64,000 nt of DNA, taken from contig CACITE010000001.1 in NCBI GenBank assembly GCA_902589505.1, positions 62,001 to 126,000 on the forward strand, read 5' to 3'. Each line of letters begins with the position of its first letter. The stretch's first letter is position 1. Below the pieces are notes generated by a model. That model did no database searches. It saw only the letters and a program-made list of their open reading frames with translations, and was not told the origin of the DNA. The translations under genes were made by a program, and so were the position numbers. This document shows positions 25,006 through 34,422 of the stretch, in pieces. This DNA comes from an uncultured Pelagibacteraceae bacterium. Lineage in GTDB: Bacteria > Pseudomonadota > Alphaproteobacteria > Pelagibacterales > Pelagibacteraceae.

Positions 25006-25899
25006 TCAAATTTCATCTAACCACTCTTTATATATTTGATAATTTTCTTTGATATATTTTGGCATCATTTCTAATTTTAATGTTTCTAATTTTTCTCCTT
25101 TAAGCCATTTATTTTCTTTCTTATCAACACCATGATTGTACATAACTCTTTTTGTATTAATTAGCTTTTCTAAATCAGAAATTTTTAAACCTCCGCTTTC
25201 AAAATCTTTATAATGAACAAAACTTTTTAATTTTTTTTCTATATCTTTTGCTGATTTTATATTTGTAAAATGCCATCCTCCATCTAAAATAAATTTAATA
25301 TCATTATACTTTTTTTTAGAAAAAATAATATCAATTCTCCACAGTGGATATTTTTTATTTTTTATCCATTGTAACCATTCTGCAGATTTTAAATATTTTT
25401 TTTTACAAGCTTTAGATCCATACCACGGCATTTTATAATAAAGATTAAATTTATAATAAAACATTTTTTGTTTAAAAAAAATTAATTTTTCTTTGATTGC
25501 TTTAAAATTTATATTTTCAAGATTTGGAATTTCATCAAGATCGCCAACTATAATTATATCTTCCGGATTGGCTTCTGAAATTCCTTTTCGTGTCTCTTCT
25601 AATTGGAAGATATGTCTCTTATAAGCGTTAGATTGTGTTTTTGAGCTTATAATGTCATGCGAATCATTTTCATTTATATCTTCGACGTTTGGAGGAGGTT
25701 TATCTACAATGATATAAATTATTTTATCTTTAAATTTCTTATATTTATTTATGTCAAAAAGTAATTTTTTAGGTTTGCCATTATGAGTATATGTAGCCTC
25801 TGATATAACAAATTTATGAACAAATTTGTCTAAAATATTCAGTCGTACATTTAACAACATTTCTTCATCAAAAAATTGAAAACAATCGTATATCTTCAT
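25006..25899 (-). CDS. glycosyltransferase family 17-like protein
   Basis: A 297-residue protein of the GT17 type (relatives of beta-1,4-N-acetylglucosaminyltransferase III). The N-terminal YDCFQFFDEEMLLNVRLNIL and FVISEATYTHNGKPK near residue 33 are typical, as is the acidic metal-binding stretch IIVGDLDEIPN near residue 117 (DxDE) and the segment DGGWHFTNI near residue 205. Bacterial members sit in surface-polysaccharide or glycan clusters. It overlaps the upstream RmlD-like gene by four bases, in a small three-gene sugar patch. Confidence 0.8.
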   Translation of the reverse strand: MKIYDCFQFFDEEMLLNVRLNILDKFVHKFVISEATYTHNGKPKKLLFDINKYKKFKDKIIYIIVDKPPPNVEDINENDSHDIISSKTQSNAYKRHIFQLEETRKGISEANPEDIIIVGDLDEIPNLENINFKAIKEKLIFFKQKMFYYKFNLYYKMPWYGSKACKKKYLKSAEWLQWIKNKKYPLWRIDIIFSKKKYNDIKFILDGGWHFTNIKSAKDIEKKLKSFVHYKDFESGGLKISDLEKLINTKRVMYNHGVDKKENKWLKGEKLETLKLEMMPKYIKENYQIYKEWLDEI

Positions 25900-26615
25900 T
25901 TAATTATTTTTTTGAATTTATTAATGTTCATTGAAGGTTTTAAAGGATATTTTTTTCCAAAAATTGTTTTTGCTGAAATTTTTTTTATTTTTGGATTATA
26001 TTTTTTTGCGAAATTATAAACACTTTGTGTTTTTCCCCCAAAATTAATTATCCCTTTTTTATCAATTAATTTGAACATATATTTAGCCAAATTTTCATGA
26101 AAAATAAAATTTGTAATGAAATCTGTAAAAGCTTTTTTATGCACAAAAGGTTTTTCAGTCATACACGCTCTAAGAATAAGTGAATTTTTATACATATGAA
26201 CAGAACTTTCGCCTCCAAGCTTTGACCAGGCATAATTATTATTAGGTAAGAGAGAATTGTTTTCCTTATAATTTCCTTTAGTCCCTGGATATACGTAACT
26301 AGTAGAAAAATAAATTAATTTTATATTTAATTTAGAACAAATTTTAGTGATGTTTGCTGTACCAATAATATTTAAATCAATACTTTTTTGTATAAATTTT
26401 TCATGCATTTCCATCGGTCTAGACAAACCCGCAAGATGTATCAAGTATTTGGGTCTTCTAAATTTTAGATATTTTAGTATAGATTTTGTTTTTAAAATAT
26501 TAAGTTCTTTTTTTTTTGGAAAAAACAATTGATATCTGCTTTTCACCTTTTTTAGCTCATGAGCAAAACGTCCAGTTCCGCCCGTAACAACAATTTTATT
26601 TTTATGAAGAAACAT
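25896..26615 (-). CDS. NAD-dependent sugar reductase/epimerase (RmlD-like)
   Basis: A 239-residue extended SDR. GGTGRFAHELKK near residue 12 is the nucleotide-binding glycine motif, LIHLAGLSRPMEMHEK near residue 59 and the catalytic YAWSKLGGESS (Tyr-xxx-Lys) near residue 128 follow. It is short for the family, with a trimmed C-terminal substrate domain. It resembles RmlD (dTDP-4-dehydrorhamnose reductase) and related NDP-sugar 4-reductases. It lies nine bases downstream of an rmlC-like gene, which supports the dTDP-sugar link, but rmlA is absent from the window. Confidence 0.75.
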   Translation of the reverse strand: MFLHKNKIVVTGGTGRFAHELKKVKSRYQLFFPKKKELNILKTKSILKYLKFRRPKYLIHLAGLSRPMEMHEKFIQKSIDLNIIGTANITKICSKLNIKLIYFSTSYVYPGTKGNYKENNSLLPNNNYAWSKLGGESSVHMYKNSLILRACMTEKPFVHKKAFTDFITNFIFHENLAKYMFKLIDKKGIINFGGKTQSVYNFAKKYNPKIKKISAKTIFGKKYPLKPSMNINKFKKIIK

Positions 26616-26624
26616 AAAAAATAA

Positions 26625-27191
26625 CTAATTTTTTTTAATATATAGTTTTTTAAATTCTTTGAATTTTAGATTTTTCCTATCCTTTGGGGAAACAATAGGG
26701 TGTTTAGTTGGCCATTTTATGTCCAAATCCCTATCATTCCAACTTATGCCTACTTCATCTTTTTTAGATCTATAATTTGTACATGTGTAGTAAACTATAT
26801 TCTCTTTTTTGAGACCGATAAAACCATGAGCAAAACCTGCTGGCACAAATACAGATTTAGCATTTTTGGCAGAAAGAATTATTTTGAAATTTTTACCAAA
26901 AGTTTTTGATCCTTTTCTAAGATCAACCACCACATCCATAACAGCTCCTTGTAATACCGAAACATATTTATCCTGCGGAAATTTTGTTTGCAAGTGAAGG
27001 CCTCTGATAACGTTTTTTTTTGATTTTGAAACACATCCAAATACGAAGTTTTTGTTTTTAAAAAATTTTTTTTTATAATTTTCTCTAAAAAACCCCCTGC
27101 TATCATTGTTGTTTTTGGATTGAATAACTTTTAATCCAGGTATTTTGGTTGATATGATTCTCATATAAGTAATTCTATATACGCTAAACAT
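26625..27191 (-). CDS. rfbC: dTDP-4-dehydrorhamnose 3,5-epimerase
   Basis: A 188-residue RmlC-family cupin enzyme. It shows DSRGFFRENYKK near residue 31, RGLHLQTKFPQDKYVSVLQG near residue 64 with the catalytic His, VVDLRKGSKTFGK near residue 88 and VPAGFAHGFIGL near residue 116. It epimerises C3 and C5 of the 4-keto-6-deoxy sugar on the way to dTDP-rhamnose-type sugars. The first nine residues do not look like the family; the ATG at 27164 (MRIISTKIPG) may be the real start, though neither site has a clear ribosome binding site. RmlB is encoded far away at 50039. Confidence 0.88.
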   Translation of the reverse strand: MFSVYRITYMRIISTKIPGLKVIQSKNNNDSRGFFRENYKKKFFKNKNFVFGCVSKSKKNVIRGLHLQTKFPQDKYVSVLQGAVMDVVVDLRKGSKTFGKNFKIILSAKNAKSVFVPAGFAHGFIGLKKENIVYYTCTNYRSKKDEVGISWNDRDLDIKWPTKHPIVSPKDRKNLKFKEFKKLYIKKN

Positions 27192-27303
27192 AATGAAAAA
27201 AAAACAAAATACTACTCAAAGTTGTATCATTGTAATTTTTTATTGGTAGTTTTAGTAAAAATGATAGTCTAAAAGAACTAGATTAAAGGACGATAGGAAA
27301 ATT

Positions 27304-28641
27304 ATGGCCACAGAAAACACAAACAAGATACCCAATTCATTACAAGAGCATTGGATGCCTTTTACATCAAATAAAGATTTTAAAGAAAATCCAAGATTAA
27401 TAACCGAAGCTAAAGGTGTTTATCTAAAAGACCATCACGGCAGAACACAAATTGATGCAAGTTCTGGATTATTTTGCAATCCTTTAGGACACGGAAGAAA
27501 AGAAATTACAAACGCAGTTACAAAACAATTAGATCAGCTTGATTATGTTCAGCCCTTTCAACAAGGCTTTGGTGGCTCTTTTGAACTTGCTAGAAGAATA
27601 TCCAAGCATACACCTGGAGATTTAAATAGAATTTTTTATACTATTTGTGGATCTACTGCAGTTGAGACCGCAATTAAAATTGTGATTGCATATCACAAAG
27701 CAAGAGGACAAGGACAAAGATTTCGTTTTGTAGGACGTGAACGTGCTTATCATGGAATGAATATAGGAGCAACTTCTGTAGGAGGTATGATAAATAATGT
27801 AAAAACTTTTGCGAGTGTACTTATGCCGGGCGTTGTTCACATGAGACATACTCACTTAGCAGAACATAAGTTTATTAAAGGCCAGCCAAAAACTGGCGCA
27901 GAAATGGCTGAAGACCTAGAGCGTATATGTACAAATTTTGGATCAGAAAATATTGCAGCTTGTATCGTAGAACCGATAGCAGGTTCGACCGGAACATTAG
28001 TTCCACCAAAAGGATATTTGGAACGTTTAAGAGAAATTTGCGATAAACATGGAATAGTTTTAATTTTTGATGAAGTAATTACAGGCTGGGGTAGAACAGG
28101 CTCAGCTTTTGCCTCTTTGGAATTTGGTGTAACACCTGATGTAATGACTATGGCCAAAGCTACAACTAATGGAGTAGTTCCCATGGGAGTTGTTGCTGTA
28201 AAGGAAAAAATTTATGATGCAGTTATGGATGCATCTCCAAAAGGTGCTGTTGAACTATTTCACGGTTACACTTATTCAGGCATTCCAGTTGCTGTTGCTG
28301 CAGCGTTGGCAGTACAAGATATTTTTGAAAAAGAGGATATTTTTAAGAGATCAAAAGAGATGTCTCCATATTTTTTAAATGGAATTTTTTCTTTAAAAGA
28401 TCTTGCTGGAATAGATAATATTAGAGGCTATGGAATGATGGCGGGTATAGATATGAAATTAAAAGAAAAACCAGGTAGAGCAGGCTTTGAATGCTTTAAG
28501 GCATGTTATGAAGCGGGTGTTAATTTTAAAGCTACTGGTGACTGCTTAATTATAGCGCCTCAATTTATTTGTGAAAAAAAGCACATAGATGAGATTATTG
28601 AAAAGCTAAGAACTGGTATTTCAAACTATATGAAAAAATAG
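27304..28641 (+). CDS. class III omega-aminotransferase (beta-alanine/taurine:pyruvate type)
   Basis: A 445-residue PLP enzyme of aminotransferase class III. The N-terminal LQEHWMPFTSNKDFKENPRL and the stretch SSGLFCNPLGHG are those of beta-alanine:pyruvate and taurine:pyruvate aminotransferases. DEVITGWGRTGS near residue 255 holds the PLP-contacting Asp, and the Schiff-base Lys is in MAKATTNGVVPMG near residue 285. It moves an omega-amino group to pyruvate, giving alanine. Alanine dehydrogenase starts two bases downstream, regenerating pyruvate and releasing ammonium. With a taurine-type transporter 3 kb away, taurine is a likely substrate, but beta-alanine or GABA cannot be excluded. Confidence 0.85.
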   Translation: MATENTNKIPNSLQEHWMPFTSNKDFKENPRLITEAKGVYLKDHHGRTQIDASSGLFCNPLGHGRKEITNAVTKQLDQLDYVQPFQQGFGGSFELARRISKHTPGDLNRIFYTICGSTAVETAIKIVIAYHKARGQGQRFRFVGRERAYHGMNIGATSVGGMINNVKTFASVLMPGVVHMRHTHLAEHKFIKGQPKTGAEMAEDLERICTNFGSENIAACIVEPIAGSTGTLVPPKGYLERLREICDKHGIVLIFDEVITGWGRTGSAFASLEFGVTPDVMTMAKATTNGVVPMGVVAVKEKIYDAVMDASPKGAVELFHGYTYSGIPVAVAAALAVQDIFEKEDIFKRSKEMSPYFLNGIFSLKDLAGIDNIRGYGMMAGIDMKLKEKPGRAGFECFKACYEAGVNFKATGDCLIIAPQFICEKKHIDEIIEKLRTGISNYMKK

Positions 28642-28643
28642 TT

Positions 28644-29759
28644 ATGCGTATCGGCGTTCCTAAAGAAATTAAACCCCAGGAAAACAGAATAGGCCTAACC
28701 CCAGATAGCGTAAAAGCTTTAACTGCCAATGGACATGAAGTGTTAGTTGAAAATAATGGTGGCTATGAAGCAGGATTTGATAACGAACAATATAAAAAAT
28801 CTGGTGCTAAAATCATTGATAAAGCAGGAGACATTTTTAACGATTCAGACATAATTGTAAAAGTTAAAGAACCTTTATCAAGTGAAATAAAAATGATCAG
28901 AGAAGACCAAATTGTTTTTACTTATCTTCATTTAGCTGCAGCCAAAGAATTAACAGAAGGCTTAGTAAAATCGAAATCGATTTGTATAGCTTATGAGACC
29001 ATAACAGATAATAATGGGAGACTACCATTATTAGCACCAATGAGTGCGGTAGCTGGGAGGATGTCAGTGCAAGCTGGAGCACATTGTTTGGAGAAAAACC
29101 AAAAAGGAAAAGGTATATTACTAGGTGGAGCGCCAGGCGGCGAACCAGGAAATGTTGTGATACTTGGCGGTGGAGTTGTTGGAGAAAATGCAGCTGTAAT
29201 AGCAACAGGTATGAGAGCAAAAGTTCATATAGTTGATAAATCTAAAGAAAGATTAAACCAGCTAAAAGAAATGTTTGGTAATAAAATTATTCCACAATTA
29301 AGTAGCGAAACTGATTTAGAAAAATTAGTTTGTGAATGTGATTTGCTTGTTGGAGGTGTTTTAATTCCAGGAGCAGAAGCTCCCAAATTAGTAACAAAAA
29401 AAATGATTAAAAAAATGAAAAGAGGTTCAGTAATTGTTGATGTGGCTATAGATCAAGGTGGTTGCGTTGAAACAAGCAAACCAACTACTCATGCAAACCC
29501 TACTTACATAGTTGATGATATAGTTCATTATTGTGTAGCTAATATGCCCGGCGGTGTTCCTCGAACGTCAACTCTTGCATTAAACAAAGCTACCTTGCCT
29601 TTTTTGTCTAAGCTCGCAAAAGAGGGTTGCAAAAAAGCATTAATGAACGATTCGAATTTTATGGCTGGATTAAATGTTTATAAGGGTAATGTAACTTATA
29701 AAGCTGTAGCAGAAGTATTTGGTCATGAATATATTTCCCCAAATGATTTGATAAGTTAA
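28644..29759 (+). CDS. ald: alanine dehydrogenase
   Basis: A 371-residue NAD-dependent alanine dehydrogenase. MRIGVPKEIKPQENRIGLTP at the start is the family signature; Lys in KVKEPLSSE near residue 74, His in YLHLAAAKELTE near residue 95, and the glycine motif VVILGGGVVGENAAVIA near residue 170 follow. It interconverts alanine and pyruvate plus ammonium. Directly behind the aminotransferase, it most likely works in the deaminating direction, recycling pyruvate. The last base of its stop is shared with the start of the SET-domain gene. Confidence 0.95.
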   Translation: MRIGVPKEIKPQENRIGLTPDSVKALTANGHEVLVENNGGYEAGFDNEQYKKSGAKIIDKAGDIFNDSDIIVKVKEPLSSEIKMIREDQIVFTYLHLAAAKELTEGLVKSKSICIAYETITDNNGRLPLLAPMSAVAGRMSVQAGAHCLEKNQKGKGILLGGAPGGEPGNVVILGGGVVGENAAVIATGMRAKVHIVDKSKERLNQLKEMFGNKIIPQLSSETDLEKLVCECDLLVGGVLIPGAEAPKLVTKKMIKKMKRGSVIVDVAIDQGGCVETSKPTTHANPTYIVDDIVHYCVANMPGGVPRTSTLALNKATLPFLSKLAKEGCKKALMNDSNFMAGLNVYKGNVTYKAVAEVFGHEYISPNDLIS

Positions 29760-30199
29760 TGTACAAACCTTTACCAAAACAATTAACAATTAAAAAATCA
29801 CCCATAGAAGGTTTAGGATTATATGCTACAGAAGATATTAAAAAAAATTCGTACATTGGAGTAACACATATTAGAGATGAACAATTTGAGAATAAGTATA
29901 TAAGAACACCAGTCGGCGGTTTTTATAACCATTCAAACAAACCTAATGTAATTAGAATGGTTTCAGACTTATTACCCAAGTTACAATTCGGTGATATCGT
30001 GGATACAAAAAAAAATATTAAAGAAGAGAAAGATCACAATACATCATTAGAAAATGCGTTTTATCACCTACAAGAAAAAAGTGATGCAAAATATATGTTT
30101 TTAATAACCATTAAAGATATCAAGGCTGGTGATGAGTTGACAGCTAATTACAATCTTTACACATACCCTAAGACGGGTATAGGCATTCAGGCTTTTTAA
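29759..30199 (+). CDS. SET-domain protein
   Basis: A 146-residue protein that is essentially one SET domain, the fold of protein lysine methyltransferases. GLGLYATEDIKKNSYIGV near residue 18 is the N-terminal SET motif, FYNHSNKPNVIRM near residue 58 is the NHxxxPN core, and the C-terminal ITIKDIKAGDELTANYNLYTY carries the GDELTxxY motif with the catalytic-type Tyr. There is no pre-SET or post-SET zinc cluster. The ATG overlaps the ald stop by one base and the next gene starts 16 bases later, so it lies inside a catabolic operon. Its target is unknown. Confidence 0.8.
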   Translation: MYKPLPKQLTIKKSPIEGLGLYATEDIKKNSYIGVTHIRDEQFENKYIRTPVGGFYNHSNKPNVIRMVSDLLPKLQFGDIVDTKKNIKEEKDHNTSLENAFYHLQEKSDAKYMFLITIKDIKAGDELTANYNLYTYPKTGIGIQAF

Positions 30200-30214
30200 A
30201 ACTAATATAATTAT

Positions 30215-32647
30215 ATGTTACCAAAAAACACCAAAGTAGTAGTTGTTGGTGGTGGAATTGCTGGATGTTCTACTGCTTACCACTTAGCAAAATTTGGTTG
30301 GAAGGATGTAATTTTGTTTGAAAGAGATCAACTTACATCTGGTACGACATGGCATGCAGCTGGATTAGTTAGCCAACTAGGTCCAACAGCTGCTATTACT
30401 AAAATAAGAAAATATACGACAGATCTATACAAAGAATTGGAAAAAAAAATAGACTTTTCAGCAGGATTAAAATTAAACGGAGCTTTATCAATAGCAACAA
30501 CCAAAGGTAGATGGCAGGAGCTTCAAAGACAGGCAACCACAGCTCAATTGTTTGATGTTCATGTAGAAGTATTGAACTTAAATCAAATAAAAAAAATTTA
30601 TCCAATAATAAATGAAAAAGATATTTTAGGAGGTATTTACATGCCTGGAGATGGTCAAGCAGATCCAATCGGAGTAACCAATTTGTTAGCCAAAGCAGCG
30701 AAACAATTAGGAGTCAAAATATTTGAAAAGAGCCCTGTTGAAAAAATTTTGGTAAAAAATGGAAGAATTTCTGGAGTTAAAGTTAACAATCAAATAATTG
30801 AATGTGAGTATCTAGTTTTATCAACTGGAATGTGGTCAAGGCAAATAGGCGAAGAACTGGGTATTAGTATACCGTTATATCCTGCAGAACACTTTTATAT
30901 TATTACAGAACCAATCAAGGATTTGCCTAAAGATTTAGCTGTATTAAGAGATTTTGACGACAGGTTATATTTGAAAGAGGATGCTGGCAAATTATTAGTA
31001 GGAATTTTTGAAGGAAAATCAATCCCAGCATTTGAAAAGACTAATAAAGTTCCGAACGATTTTTCATTTGCAGAATTTCCTGAAAATTTTGACCATTTTG
31101 AACCTTATTTAGAAGCATCATTTAGACGAGTGCCTCTTTTAAAAAAAGCAGGAATTAGAAAATTTTTTGCAGGTCCTGAATCTTTTACACCTGACACAAA
31201 TACATTATTAGGAGAAGTTCCTGAAGTTAAAAACTTTTTTGTTTGCTGTGGATTTAATAGCATTGGAATTGGTAGTGGTGGAGGAGCTGGTAAAGTAACA
31301 GCAGAATGGATGATAAATGGTCACGTTAACGAAGATTTATTTATTTACGATATAAAAAGATTTCAAAAATTTCACTCAAAAATTAACTTTATTAAGAAAA
31401 GAATAACCGAAACATTAGGAGATTTGTATGGAATGCATTGGCCTTACAAACAACACAAAACGTCTAGGAACGAAAAACTATTTCCATATCACGAAGAATT
31501 AAAAAAAGCAGGCGCTTGTTTTGGAGTTTCGTCAGGTTATGAAAGACCACTTTGGTTTGCTCTAAACAATGAAAAGGCAGAACTTAAATACAGCTATAAT
31601 TATCAAAACTGGTATCCAGCAGTAGAGTACGAAACTAAGAATGCTAGAAAGAATGTTGGTTTATTCGATCTGACCGCTTTTTCTAAATACGATTTAAAAG
31701 GAGAAAAATCACATAGTGAATTACAAAGAATATGTACAGCTAACATAAAAAATGAAATCGGGAAAACTACCTATACTCAAATGTTGAATGAAGATGGAGG
31801 AATAGAAACAGATTTAACTATTGTTTGCATGGATAAGAATTACTTTCGAGTTATAACTTCTGCGGCAAACAAAGAACATGACAAGTTTCATATATTAAAA
31901 TATTTATCAAAAGAAGTAGAATTTAAAGATGTTTCCGATGAAATTGCTTGCCTTGGTATCTTTGGTCCCAAAAGTAGAAGTTTAATGTCAAAGTTGTCGA
32001 ATGATAATTTCTCTAATGAAAATTTTAAATTTGGTACAAGCAAATTAATAAAAATAAATAATAAAGAAATATACGCACAAAGGTTATCTTATGTAGGTGA
32101 GCTAGGTTTTGAACTTTATATAAAAATGAATGAATCAAAAGAAATATACAATTTAATAATTAGCAAAGGTAAAGAATTTAATCTTTCCCATTGCGGAATG
32201 TTTGCAATGGATACTATGAGAATGGAAAAAGGATACTTACATTGGGGGCATGATATGTCACCTGAGGAAAATCAATATGAGGCGGGCTTGAGTTTTGCAA
32301 TTAGTTATAAAAAAAATGTAGATTTTATTGGTAAAGAAGCGCTTCTTACAATAAAGAAACAAAAACCTAAAAAGAAACTTGTAATCTTAACTTTAAAAGA
32401 AAATAAACCTGGATTTCCTTTATTATTGCATGACGAGCCCATCTTAAGTGGAGGTAAGATTATTGGGAGAACAACATCAGGCAATTATTCGTTTAATTAT
32501 AAAAAAAATATGGCTTTTGGTTACATTAACACAGAACAAAATTTAAATGGCAAAGATATAGAAATTGAAGTGGAAAAAACAAAATATAAAGCCGTCATAG
32601 AAACTAAACCACTTCACGATCCTGATAACAGAATTACAAAGAGTTAA
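30215..32647 (+). CDS. dimethylglycine/sarcosine dehydrogenase-like flavoprotein with GcvT domain
   Basis: An 810-residue two-part enzyme. The N-terminal FAD-dependent amine oxidase (about 1-370) begins [20 protein letters not shown] and has the [10 protein letters not shown] motif near residue 46, with the His used for covalent FAD in dimethylglycine and sarcosine dehydrogenases. A middle linker leads to a GcvT-like folate-binding domain (about 430-690) and its C-terminal barrel (about 715-800). Such enzymes demethylate dimethylglycine or sarcosine and pass the one-carbon unit to tetrahydrofolate. Osmolyte degradation fits the organism type. The 3' end overlaps the convergent MocA-like gene by 14 bases. 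Confidence 0.88.
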   Translation: MLPKNTKVVVVGGGIAGCSTAYHLAKFGWKDVILFERDQLTSGTTWHAAGLVSQLGPTAAITKIRKYTTDLYKELEKKIDFSAGLKLNGALSIATTKGRWQELQRQATTAQLFDVHVEVLNLNQIKKIYPIINEKDILGGIYMPGDGQADPIGVTNLLAKAAKQLGVKIFEKSPVEKILVKNGRISGVKVNNQIIECEYLVLSTGMWSRQIGEELGISIPLYPAEHFYIITEPIKDLPKDLAVLRDFDDRLYLKEDAGKLLVGIFEGKSIPAFEKTNKVPNDFSFAEFPENFDHFEPYLEASFRRVPLLKKAGIRKFFAGPESFTPDTNTLLGEVPEVKNFFVCCGFNSIGIGSGGGAGKVTAEWMINGHVNEDLFIYDIKRFQKFHSKINFIKKRITETLGDLYGMHWPYKQHKTSRNEKLFPYHEELKKAGACFGVSSGYERPLWFALNNEKAELKYSYNYQNWYPAVEYETKNARKNVGLFDLTAFSKYDLKGEKSHSELQRICTANIKNEIGKTTYTQMLNEDGGIETDLTIVCMDKNYFRVITSAANKEHDKFHILKYLSKEVEFKDVSDEIACLGIFGPKSRSLMSKLSNDNFSNENFKFGTSKLIKINNKEIYAQRLSYVGELGFELYIKMNESKEIYNLIISKGKEFNLSHCGMFAMDTMRMEKGYLHWGHDMSPEENQYEAGLSFAISYKKNVDFIGKEALLTIKKQKPKKKLVILTLKENKPGFPLLLHDEPILSGGKIIGRTTSGNYSFNYKKNMAFGYINTEQNLNGKDIEIEVEKTKYKAVIETKPLHDPDNRITKS

Positions 32648-33206
32648 AATCACCTTGAGTATTAAAGCCCTTAATTATGTTTTGATCATTAATATCTAAG
32701 TTTAATATTTTATTTTTATTTAATTCTAATACCTTTTTGGCACCAGCATCACCTGTAATATTCATGATTTTTTCTTTCATTGATTTATCAAATAGAACAG
32801 GATTTCCTTGTTGTCCCTTGTAAGTTGGAATAATTATTTCCTTTTTATCTTTAGATTTAATTAGTTGATTATAAATATCTGGACTTACCATTGGCATATC
32901 AGCCAAGCATATGAAGAAAGCTTGTGTTTTTTCAGATAAATTATTTAGTCCAGTTTTAATAGAAGAGGCCATTCCACTTTCAAAATTTTTATTAAAAACA
33001 CATTTTATCTTCTCATTTTTTTCAATTAGTTTTTCAATAATTTCTTTTTGGTGACCAAGTACAATAATCAATTCGTCAATGGAGCTGGTTAAAATGTTTT
33101 TTACTGAGAGTTTTATTAGAGGAATGTCTTGTATTTCTTTGGTTAATTTGTTTTCACCATTCATTCTCTTAGATTGACCGGCGGCTAATAAAATAGCTGA
33201 AATCAT
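32634..33206 (-). CDS. molybdenum cofactor nucleotidyltransferase (MocA/MobA-like)
   Basis: A 190-residue NTP transferase. [17 protein letters not shown] near residue 5 is the nucleotide-binding loop of the MobA/MocA family, and [13 protein letters not shown] near residue 93 is the metal-binding Asp region, followed by GNPVLFD. MocA adds CMP to the pterin for the cytosine-dinucleotide cofactor of xanthine dehydrogenase-family enzymes. That fits well, since it is the last gene of a cox/xdh-type cluster. It overlaps the XdhC-like gene by one base. Confidence 0.83.
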   Translation of the reverse strand: MISAILLAAGQSKRMNGENKLTKEIQDIPLIKLSVKNILTSSIDELIIVLGHQKEIIEKLIEKNEKIKCVFNKNFESGMASSIKTGLNNLSEKTQAFFICLADMPMVSPDIYNQLIKSKDKKEIIIPTYKGQQGNPVLFDKSMKEKIMNITGDAGAKKVLELNKNKILNLDINDQNIIKGFNTQGDFNSL

Positions 33207-33886
33207 TATTTTTTGTAAACTTCTGAAACTAGTTGAGCAATAATTGACAAGGCTATTTCTGGAGCTGATTTTCCTCCTAACTTAATACCAATAGGACCAA
33301 AAATTTTATTGATTTGTGCATCATTAAATCCAGCCTCTTTAAGTCGCGCGCATCTATTGGCGTGAGTTTTTTTACTCCCAAGAGCTCCGATATAAAAAAA
33401 TTTGTTTTTTAATGCATGTTGAAGAGCAGGGTCATCAATTTTAGGATCGTGAGTTAAGGCAATCAAAGCAGTATTTTGATCCGTTTTTATTTCTTCAAAA
33501 GCTTCTTTGGGCCATTTATTTATTATCTTAATATTTGGAAATCTCTGTTCTGATGCAAAGTATCCCCTAGGATCAATAATTGAAATTTCAAAATTTAAAC
33601 TTTTTGCAAAATTTACTAAATACTGAGCAATATGAACAGCTCCAACAATTATAACATTTATTGGACGAATATAGGTTTCAACAAAGATATTTGTTCCATC
33701 TATAATACCATTCTTTTTTTTATCAAATTGAGAAATTATTTTTTCTTTGTATTTTTCAAAATTTTTATCTATGGGTTTTTCTTTTTCAAAAACACAGCTC
33801 TCTCCATTTTCAAGATCAGTAATGATTGCAAATTCTATCTTCTTTTCTTTTTTTTCAATAATTTCTTTAAGCAATTGTTTTTTCAT
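33206..33886 (-). CDS. XdhC/CoxI-family protein, Rossmann-domain form
   Basis: A 226-residue XdhC-family accessory protein. Residues 1-80 are a short degenerate region and residues 85-226 are the XdhC C-terminal Rossmann domain, with NVIIVGAVHIAQYLVNFAKS near residue 75, DPRGYFASEQRF near residue 105, ALTHDPKIDDPAL near residue 143 and the YIGALGSKKTHANR motif near residue 165. XdhC proteins bring sulfurated cofactor to the molybdenum hydroxylase. The N-terminal XdhC domain is encoded separately at 34423; a nuclease gene lies between the two. Confidence 0.85.
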   Translation of the reverse strand: MKKQLLKEIIEKKEKKIEFAIITDLENGESCVFEKEKPIDKNFEKYKEKIISQFDKKKNGIIDGTNIFVETYIRPINVIIVGAVHIAQYLVNFAKSLNFEISIIDPRGYFASEQRFPNIKIINKWPKEAFEEIKTDQNTALIALTHDPKIDDPALQHALKNKFFYIGALGSKKTHANRCARLKEAGFNDAQINKIFGPIGIKLGGKSAPEIALSIIAQLVSEVYKK

Positions 33887-34338
33887 GATGTCTTCCTAAA
33901 GTCCCATGGATATTGAAATGTCATCGCCCACATCCCTAGTTTGTTTGCTTTTGCAAACTCTTCATCTTTAATAAATTTTTTTGAATACTTTCGGTATGCA
34001 AAGGCATAACCGCTTCGCACTAGAAACTTTGATAAACTTTCACCGTTCACGAAGCATTCAGCTAACGTTCGTTTATATACATCTTTTCCCTCGCCGATGC
34101 ATTCGATTGTTGCGTTACCGATCTTTTCTGCTAACAACCTCTTTGCAGTCATGCCGCATGGTACTTCCTGATCGTCTTTGAGACAAGTCTGTTTTAATTC
34201 AGGTGTATCGATGCCTGAAAAGCGTATCTTCTCACCATTTAAAATAATGGTATCACCATCAATAATTTTTAAATTATCGGCAAAACTAATGTTGCAAGTT
34301 AAAAGTCCTAGTATCAATATTCCTAGAAGTTTTTTCAT
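33883..34338 (-). CDS. secreted staphylococcal nuclease-like (thermonuclease) protein
   Basis: A nuclease of the SNase fold with a signal peptide (MKKLLGILILGLLTCNISFA). I start it at the ATG at 34338; the longer frame begins with TTG at 34368 and would put ten polar residues before the signal peptide. Catalytic-type residues are seen in IDGDTIILNGEKIRFSGIDTPE (Asp, Arg) and in YKRTLAECFVNGESL (Arg). KLGMWAMTFQYPWDFR closes the domain. Such enzymes cut DNA or RNA outside the cytoplasm. About 240 bases in its middle (33961-34200) are near 39 percent G+C by hand count, against 17 percent in one nearby line. That suggests recent acquisition inside the cox cluster. Confidence 0.85.
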   Translation of the reverse strand: MKKLLGILILGLLTCNISFADNLKIIDGDTIILNGEKIRFSGIDTPELKQTCLKDDQEVPCGMTAKRLLAEKIGNATIECIGEGKDVYKRTLAECFVNGESLSKFLVRSGYAFAYRKYSKKFIKDEEFAKANKLGMWAMTFQYPWDFRKTS

Positions 34339-34422
34339 GAACACAATTTTCGCAGTTTTTATTTGCAAAGTCTACGAACACATCCTGAACACATTACTTG
34401 GGTTTAGGATAATTTTCCTTCA

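Noticed and set aside
26625-26909. CRISPR or tandem repeats in AT-rich gaps
   Set aside because: Only low-complexity A/T runs were seen; no spaced direct repeats.
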